NCBI GenBank assembly: GCA_002686195.1
Contig: NZAS01000161.1
Location: 1-11,636 of the forward strand
Source of the DNA: Candidatus Pacearchaeota archaeon
GTDB taxonomy: Archaea; Nanoarchaeota; Nanoarchaeia; Pacearchaeales; GW2011-AR1
Length of the DNA stretch: 11,636 nucleotides
Direction of reading: 5' to 3'
The notes below the pieces were generated by a model, which was given only the letters and a program-made list of their open reading frames with translations, was not told the DNA's origin and did not search any database. This document shows positions 8,001-11,636 of the stretch, piece after piece; position 1 is the stretch's first letter; each line of letters starts with the position of its first letter. Made by a program: the position numbers and the translations under genes.

Positions 8001-10242
8001 TTACACAACAGAATCTGCAGCAGGTAGTATAGGGGGAGGCGGTGGTGATGATGAAGATTGGCACGTATCAGGTTCTTCATCTCCTCCAACTAGTATAAAC
8101 GATAGTATTTTCACATCTGGCAGTGTACAGGTAGGATGGTTCACCAATACTGCTGGCACAACCCATGCGCCAACAAACCTAGCCAAACCGGCCCTGCTTG
8201 TTAGGGGTAGAATAGAACAAGATTGGGAGAATGCTTATTCTGCAGAATCAACTATTATAGGTCTAGAAGCGGCTCCAAGTTATTCTCGTTTTGATAAAGT
8301 AGATGGAGACAATATAGGTGGATTTGGTGGTGGTTATGGAAACACAGCTGTGGGTTATCAGGCTGGTCGTGGATTTAAGTTTGAACATACCTCATGGAAT
8401 ACTGCAATTGGATGGAAAGCAATTGGCGGAGGCACACCCTCATCTGCAGATGGAGACTATAATATTGGAATAGGCGCAGAAACACTGTATGCTCTGAATG
8501 GCGGAAATAATAACGTTGCAATAGGATATAGAGCATTATATGATCTGACCGGAACCTACGACAACATTGCAATAGGATATCATGCTGGCTATAAAATAAC
8601 TTCTGGCCCCAGAAATATTATGATAGGCAGAAATACAGGAGCCACCAATCTTACAACAGGAGGACATAACATATTTTTAGGATACAATGCAGGAGCAAAT
8701 TCTGATGCAAACATATCTTCATCTCTTCAGATTCATAGTTCCAATGTAGCTACAACCAACCCACTTATAACGGGAAGCTTTTCAATGGGAACCGTAAGGA
8801 TAAATACTCAGTTAGGCCTTAACGTAGACCCAGCCTACAGGTTTGATATAGCCCAGGACCCTGATGACGCAAACCCTGTTAGGGTACTTTCCTTCAATGA
8901 GGGAGGCGGCAAAAATTTAGTATGGAATACGACTACAGGAATAATATATTTTGACCCTGATAGTGGTCACCAAGATGGGATTAACAACATGGAGAACTTG
9001 CAGCTCACGAATTCTCCCGGAATACTGTTTTCATCAGGAAGTATGACATTTTACAGCTCATCTGTCACACAATCCACAGGAATATTCCATACCCAATCCG
9101 CAATATTCAAGATGGAAAAGGATATAGCAAATGATACTTCTTTTATAATATCAGGATCTAGGGATGTAAAACTATATTTTTCAGGTTCTGGTAAATTAGG
9201 ATTCGGAACAACAAATCCAGAAAGAGATTTTGATATAAGAGCAGATGATTTTGGGATTAGAAAGAAAACCAAAATGGCCGGAATCAGAATGAATGCAGAT
9301 GGTAATTTTGAATCATATAATAATGATACAGCTGCACAATTGACAGGTAGTGAACTAATCATGACATATACAAGGGGCTCAACCAACTCTGCTCAAGATG
9401 ATGGTGATGACGATTTTTCTGACTCCTTAGAAGTACAACAAAACGATGTATTAGGTTCTATAAGATGGGTGGTAAATTCAGGCTCTATAGATGAAAGAGC
9501 AGGAGGAGCAGTAGCTAGTATTCAAACACTTGCAGCTGAAACTCAAGTAGTTGGAGCAGGCGTAGTTGGAAAAATGTTATTCCAAGTAGCTGGCGAGGCC
9601 AATTCTGCGCCAATCACAGCGTTAACAATGGATGGACCAAATTTATTAAGTACATTTGCTCATGCTGTAACCTTTGAAAGTAATCTAACTGCAAGTGGAA
9701 ATATAAGTTCAAGTGGAACAGTAATAGCAGAACAACTAACTTCAACTGATGATATAACAGCAGCAGGTGATATATCTGCAACAGGTACTATAAGAGGAAA
9801 AGAAATCCACATATTAAATACTTCATTCAAAGATGATATAGGCACTGATGAAGTATATGTTCCTTGGAATAGTACATCCGAGACTGTAAATGTTGCAAAC
9901 TTAAATACACCATTTATAGTTCCTTGTTCAGGAAGATTACTAAAAATAATATATAGATCAAATGGAAATAATACTGCAGCAACAGCTACATGGAGACTTA
10001 ATCAGGTATCTGAAGGACAACCACAAACAGGCGGAGGTCTAACTGTATTAGGAACAGCAACATGTATAGGCCCTCCCAATTCTGGTTCATCTACAGTTGA
10101 CTTTACAGGAGTATCTACAAATGAATTTGATGCTAATGATATGATTTTAGTTTCCATACAACATGATGTAGATGTAGGAGGTGAAATCAGTTATTTTGTA
10201 ACTGCAGTGTTTGAAATGGATTATAATACTTTAGGATATTAA
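5014..10242 (+). CDS. Giant modular tail fibre or virion appendage protein (1742 residues)
   Basis: This very long protein has the modular, Gly/Ser/Thr/Asn-rich build of a phage fibre. Residues 1-190 look like a baseplate or particle attachment domain, including RWNIRWQKRLNCYPRRRNDS and SEIVFFPNPDIIVEEIKRP. Residues about 430-615 form a beta-rich segment that may be a carbohydrate-binding-like module (inference). From about 690 the protein is repetitive: three Asp-rich 'DxDW' modules (Trp698, Trp922, Trp1016), 'SGSVxxG' strands (722-730, 1035-1043) and LGFGTTNPERDFDI near 1395, in the style of the 'IGTTxP.xLHV' repeats of fibre shafts. Residues 1110-1227 hold seven NxAIGY-type units, probably a beta-roll. 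TASGNIS repeats near 1560-1590 lead to a separate C-terminal domain (about 1600-1742) that is probably exposed. No signal peptide, membrane segment, enzymatic motif or endosialidase chaperone tail is evident. The start has AGGAG at 9 bases. Host recognition is the likely role. Confidence 0.85.
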   Translation: MPKILRFQEPFRYEALSYRGLDKIQVFVVDESSDSYDYFGFTRVPSELTAGRNLLSLTGTKNLVIGSEIAIEVLDANGNLVPVRTYDHIGDGNERVFSIEIDERVPEGDALITVVGVSKGRVAYDKHRQRDISEQVPPEYSGRWNIRWQKRLNCYPRRRNDSEIVFFPNPDIIVEEIKRPYFKLHYDEDLISSYSNLTNNTASFYTLCSTASLGLQNTSASLKYEVKGGKYYIIADSNPDFGGFSNDMVGGTVFFPTPESPYPSSYAGPYALPLYNELEDGDGQGNLDTSSALTQYTNRGAYHTYIMERISPQQLRVNSPHTTFQGIGRANQREVFHDKFAFSDFRLDWAQSPVSRSNVLASGSNEFNTSYAKITFRDLTPLVGDVTRIKTYIRNDQTVNDYHLVGDNPVFAQELLIQSESLWTRFPAGDFSKFGVSESLATYWTASTNALGTIAGPTLVAFKMDTTSLINPIVESLQIGDSTAISSQALDGTDFWNVDCLTPVVFDADKHYEVSFKSFAVNTNGTTPVIKVYLFGNAIIDSGEKIGKHVGTIQEVATGYSGSREIIQEEDPLDNFKFKGVKFTFKADATEYGYLRFKVEQGLWYIADVSVKPYDQFGYTPHTFETIIPTTKGNVAEKDALDFRFEFYNDDHRKAAHTTELKNIEFDNEYTFTATNIIVTSASIGNFFGATPVGDNDWVRAQSIAGQLANEQPALTESIYHSGSVGIGEFATSTVDYPLHIKKIAGQGNATIKLSSYSSSILHLASDVGGTGTPTSKSAHILFDHNNAATSSIIGYNDQTGRDPGGAVMDGATLGSFVLHERHGKVMSLGVGGYARFHLVTGKSNTFDNQGSHATFIGWKNPLPGSFDYELDVSGSEIIRSGTLYLPNANTEASPPYILGLNATNATVKTTTAQFLAGDEDWYIQSTYITQSRVGGSTGRTVWIGDGSDITGLTPATYIFQVSQSGATSKIRFQGIPSSSLQTFNILVVNPATGDVYTTESAAGSIGGGGGDDEDWHVSGSSSPPTSINDSIFTSGSVQVGWFTNTAGTTHAPTNLAKPALLVRGRIEQDWENAYSAESTIIGLEAAPSYSRFDKVDGDNIGGFGGGYGNTAVGYQAGRGFKFEHTSWNTAIGWKAIGGGTPSSADGDYNIGIGAETLYALNGGNNNVAIGYRALYDLTGTYDNIAIGYHAGYKITSGPRNIMIGRNTGATNLTTGGHNIFLGYNAGANSDANISSSLQIHSSNVATTNPLITGSFSMGTVRINTQLGLNVDPAYRFDIAQDPDDANPVRVLSFNEGGGKNLVWNTTTGIIYFDPDSGHQDGINNMENLQLTNSPGILFSSGSMTFYSSSVTQSTGIFHTQSAIFKMEKDIANDTSFIISGSRDVKLYFSGSGKLGFGTTNPERDFDIRADDFGIRKKTKMAGIRMNADGNFESYNNDTAAQLTGSELIMTYTRGSTNSAQDDGDDDFSDSLEVQQNDVLGSIRWVVNSGSIDERAGGAVASIQTLAAETQVVGAGVVGKMLFQVAGEANSAPITALTMDGPNLLSTFAHAVTFESNLTASGNISSSGTVIAEQLTSTDDITAAGDISATGTIRGKEIHILNTSFKDDIGTDEVYVPWNSTSETVNVANLNTPFIVPCSGRLLKIIYRSNGNNTAATATWRLNQVSEGQPQTGGGLTVLGTATCIGPPNSGSSTVDFTGVSTNEFDANDMILVSIQHDVDVGGEISYFVTAVFEMDYNTLGY
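7093..8142 (+). repeat. Three diverged Asp-Trp fibre modules
   Basis: Within the large fibre gene, three segments open with an acidic DxDW motif: GDNDWVRAQS (7093 onward), GDEDWYIQST (7765 onward) and DDEDWHVSGS (8047 onward). The first and third run on through a Ser/Thr-rich stretch to the near-identical strand cores SGSVGIGEF (ending 7203) and SGSVQVGWF (ending 8142). The third is preceded by a poly-glycine linker (IGGGGGDD). The copies are 224 and 94 residues apart and are diverged at the DNA level, so they look like old duplicated shaft or hinge modules and not recent repeats. Confidence 0.6.
8341..8694 (+). repeat. Seven-unit NxAIGY beta-roll array in the fibre
   Basis: Seven related units start at bases 8341 (NTAVGYQAG), 8398 (NTAIGWKAI), 8461 (NIGIGAETL), 8512 (NVAIGYRAL), 8563 (NIAIGYHAG), 8614 (NIMIGRNTG) and 8668 (NIFLGYNAG). 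Spacing is 19, 21, 17, 17, 17 and 18 residues. The Asn-x-Ala-Ile-Gly core resembles the left-handed parallel beta-roll repeats of YadA-type adhesin heads (NSVAIG), which are trimeric and bind surfaces. Here it probably makes a rigid trimeric receptor-contact or shaft segment. The units are clear by eye; the fold is inferred. Confidence 0.75.
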
Positions 10243-10327
10243 ATGGCAATTAAAATCAACAATAAAATTTCTTCAAAAGAAAATAGATGAACTTGTTGAA
10301 GAAGTAAATAAATTAAAGAATAGTTGA
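10243..10327 (+). pseudogene. Small coiled-coil reading frame split by an apparent +1 frameshift
   Basis: An ATG at 10243 follows the fibre stop codon directly and has AGGA (10233-10236) 6 bases upstream, the same arrangement as the endonuclease gene. It reads MAIKINNKISSKENR and stops at 10288-10290. The frame one base further on encodes FLQKKIDELVEEVNKLKNS up to the TGA at 10325-10327. Its Leu, Ile, Leu, Val and Leu fall at 4-3-4-3 spacing, a textbook coiled-coil heptad, yet this frame has no start codon of its own. Dropping one A from the AAAA run at 10275-10278 would give one 27-residue protein. It could be a sequencing indel, a decayed gene or a programmed frameshift. A small trimerising or assembly protein is possible. 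The function is unknown. Confidence 0.5.
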
Positions 10328-10328
10328 C

Positions 10329-10342
10329 TGATATTTATATAT
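10329..10342 (+). promoter_or_regulatory. Second copy of TGATATTTATATAT, touching the start of the 106-residue gene
   Basis: This 14-base motif is identical to that at 4977-4990 and lies in the second gap between structural genes. Its last two bases are the first two of the ATG at 10341. If it is a promoter -10 element, transcription would begin inside the 10341 gene and serve mainly the 10654 gene. Otherwise it could be a leader or processing signal. No Shine-Dalgarno sequence is present for the 10341 start. Confidence 0.3.
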
Positions 10343-10661
10343 GGCACAAGATATAATAAAAATAAAGTGGGATTCAGCTGACTTTGCATGGAGTGATAAT
10401 CCATATTCTTGGTCTGAAGTTCAACTTATACAAGAAATAACTCGTGGAGATGCAAGTCGCCAGGGTATAAAAAAAAGAATAGAAAAGCTTGAACCTGAAA
10501 AAAGGAAAAGGCTTATTCATCTTATCATGCGCAGAAAAGGTATAAAGATTTACGACAAATCTAAGGTCGTTAAAGAGAACATAAAAATAAATATTGATGA
10601 CGTAGAAATGATAATTAAAGAGGTAAAAGCGCAAATAGAAGCGGAGAATATACATGTATAA
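10341..10661 (+). CDS. Small charged protein of unknown function, virion-associated by context
   Basis: This 106-residue protein was not recognised. The N-terminus is tryptophan-rich (KIKWDSADFAWSDNPYSWSEVQLIQEI), followed by a basic helical stretch (GIKKRIEKLEPEKRKRLIHL, then IMRRKGIKIYDKSK) and an acidic and basic helical C-terminus (IDDVEMIIKEVKAQIEAEN). No signal peptide, membrane helix, cysteine motif or catalytic motif is visible. It lies between two fibre-type genes and its stop overlaps the next ATG by 8 bases, so the two are likely translated together and may act in the same particle. The ATG at 10341 lacks a Shine-Dalgarno sequence, and no better in-frame start is evident nearby. 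A small structural or assembly protein is the best guess, from position only. Confidence 0.7.
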   Translation: MAQDIIKIKWDSADFAWSDNPYSWSEVQLIQEITRGDASRQGIKKRIEKLEPEKRKRLIHLIMRRKGIKIYDKSKVVKENIKINIDDVEMIIKEVKAQIEAENIHV

Positions 10662-11226
10662 ATTATTTACAGATAAAGCAGAGCTCTTTGAATGCGATAT
10701 AAATTTAACTGGGGCCAGCTATAATAAAACAAAGGCTAGGCTAGTTATTGAAACTTCAGATTTTTCTTTGATGTTCAAGGGAAATGTTGGTAGTAGAGGT
10801 GAATGTAAAGTGCCAATTAAAAAATTAAAGGGATTGATAGATGAAAATATTTCTGGAAAAATAAGATTAGAAGTAATAGCAGAAGATACATATTTCGTTC
10901 CATGGGAAAGTAATTTTGAGATAGAGCAGTCTAAAAAGGTGACAGTTGAGGTAAAATCACAGCATAAAAAACCAAGACTTTCAGAATCAACTGGTCCAAT
11001 GGTAAAGGTTTCAGGAATAAGGCAGAAAAAAATATCTCTTTCTGAAAGACAACACGTAATAAACATATTAAGAATTTTAATACGTGAAAATATAAACATA
11101 AAAAATCTTTCTATAAAAAGAAACAAGCTAAACAACATAATTGCAGAATACATAAGTAAAAATCCAGTTAAACAAAAAAGAAAGGTTATAAACAAGGTAG
11201 TAAAAGTACTGTCAAAAAAGAAATAG
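10654..11226 (+). CDS. Probable virion structural protein, beta N-domain with basic C-terminal tail
   Basis: This 190-residue protein has two visibly different parts. Residues 1 to about 95 are beta-rich (LFTDKAELFECDINLTGAS, CKVPIKKLKGL, then IRLEVIAEDTYFVPWESNFE). Similar wording recurs, as I recall, in unannotated structural proteins of marine phages, but this was not searched. From about 95 to the end the protein is strongly Lys/Arg-rich and helical, ending KKRKVINKVVKVLSKKK-like, which suits binding to DNA, RNA or an acidic partner. No catalytic or metal motif and no membrane segment was seen. The ATG at 10654 has GGAG at 10643-10646, 7 bases upstream, and overlaps the preceding stop by 8 bases. 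It is followed 11 bases later by a fibre gene. The role is unknown; a head, neck or scaffold part and a fibre-assembly factor are both open. Confidence 0.75.
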   Translation: MYKLFTDKAELFECDINLTGASYNKTKARLVIETSDFSLMFKGNVGSRGECKVPIKKLKGLIDENISGKIRLEVIAEDTYFVPWESNFEIEQSKKVTVEVKSQHKKPRLSESTGPMVKVSGIRQKKISLSERQHVINILRILIRENINIKNLSIKRNKLNNIIAEYISKNPVKQKRKVINKVVKVLSKKK

Positions 11227-11237
11227 GGGTTATATAG

Positions 11238-11636
11238 ATGGCTTTACCAGACCTAACAGGCCAAAACATTCAAGATAGCTATCAGAGAGTAGTACAAACT
11301 GATGGCACAAATACCTTTGACGGAACAGGTAGTATATTGCCAATATCTTTTGATGGAGATGATATAATAGTACCTGGCGCTGTTCGCGCTCACTCATACA
11401 TAGTATCTGAAAGTACTGTTGTTGTATCATCTGGTTCTACTGCATTTGGTGATTCAACTGATGACACACATACATTCACAGGCCACATAACAGCCTCAGG
11501 TAATATAAGTGCAAGTGGTGATATAAAAGGAGTAAATGGTAGATTTACAGGAAAAGTTGGTATAGGAACAACTGCTCCTGGTGCTGAACTTGTTGTACAG
11601 GACGGTGAAGTATGGGCAGGAACAGGAGCAACAAAA
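11238..11636 (+). CDS. Second tail fibre or appendage protein, N-terminal part (3' partial)
   Basis: The gene starts at the ATG at 11238, with AGGGG (11225-11229) 8 bases upstream, and is open through the right edge, giving 133 visible residues. It begins MALPDLTGQNIQDSYQRV followed by LQ-like VVQTDGTNTFDGTGS, then SYIVSESTVVVSSGSTAFGD, TFTGHITASGNISASGDI and KVGIGTTAPGAELVV. The 'TASGNISASGDI' and 'VGIGTTxPxAxLxV' patterns are typical fibre-shaft repeats, the latter often found ahead of chaperone-of-endosialidase tails. Both also occur in diverged form in the large fibre encoded upstream. The N-terminal LTGQNIQDSYQR segment is probably an attachment or oligomerisation region. A fibre role is well supported by composition and repeats; the receptor and the full length are outside the window. 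Confidence 0.8.
   Translation, partial: MALPDLTGQNIQDSYQRVVQTDGTNTFDGTGSILPISFDGDDIIVPGAVRAHSYIVSESTVVVSSGSTAFGDSTDDTHTFTGHITASGNISASGDIKGVNGRFTGKVGIGTTAPGAELVVQDGEVWAGTGATK

Noticed and set aside
10269..10303. Inverted repeat TTCTTCAA / TTGAAGAA after the fibre gene
   Set aside because: An eight-pair stem with a 19-base loop, low G+C and no T-run is not convincing as a terminator, and it is explained by the split small coding frame.
10719..11195. 158-codon open frame on the minus strand
   Set aside because: It is fully opposite the 190-residue gene, which has a good ribosome site and operon context. The minus frame is Phe/Ile/Leu/Ser-rich, as expected from the complement of Lys-rich coding sequence.
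1..11636. tRNA genes, CRISPR arrays, insertion sequences, integrase or attachment sites
   Set aside because: No cloverleaf-like element, regularly spaced direct repeats, transposase or integrase motifs were seen on either strand.

Overview
The window looks like part of the genome of a large, AT-rich, tailed double-stranded DNA bacteriophage (Caudoviricetes). It combines T4-like recombination and replication proteins with very long modular fibre proteins of a style I associate with uncultured marine myoviruses. Every supported gene is on the + strand. Genes are packed with overlaps or gaps under 100 bases. No tRNA, integrase, insertion sequence or CRISPR array was seen. The host cannot be named from this sequence.

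Layout. (1) Bases 1-433 hold the C-terminal part of a probable virion structural protein, open at the left edge. (2) Bases 442-4963 form a compact DNA-processing cassette. It contains a T7 gp3-type endonuclease I (Holliday-junction resolvase) with all four catalytic residues, a zinc-finger/TOPRIM DNA primase, and a 1051-residue protein that joins an Mre11/SbcD/gp47-type nuclease to a Rad50/SbcC/gp46-type ATPase in one uninterrupted frame. (3) Bases 5014-10242 encode a 1742-residue modular fibre or appendage protein. It has a probable baseplate-attachment N-terminus, a binding-module-like middle, repeated Asp-Trp and 'GIG' modules, a seven-unit NxAIGY beta-roll array and a separate C-terminal beta domain. 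(4) Bases 10243-10327 hold a tiny ribosome-site-preceded reading frame that appears to be split by a one-base frameshift and ends in a clear coiled-coil heptad. (5) Bases 10341-11226 hold two overlapping small genes of unknown function. (6) Base 11238 to the right edge is the start of a second fibre protein that shares the TASGNIS-type module with the first.

How the parts work together. The fused Mre11-Rad50 protein would process DNA ends for recombination-dependent replication, the primase would start lagging strands, and endonuclease I would resolve the branched intermediates before packaging. The flanking genes build the host-recognition apparatus. A 14-base motif, TGATATTTATATAT, lies directly before both the large fibre gene and the 10341 gene. 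It may be a late-promoter element, although such repeats are not rare in DNA this AT-rich. The most noteworthy item is the single-chain Mre11-Rad50 fusion, followed by the split small coiled-coil frame.
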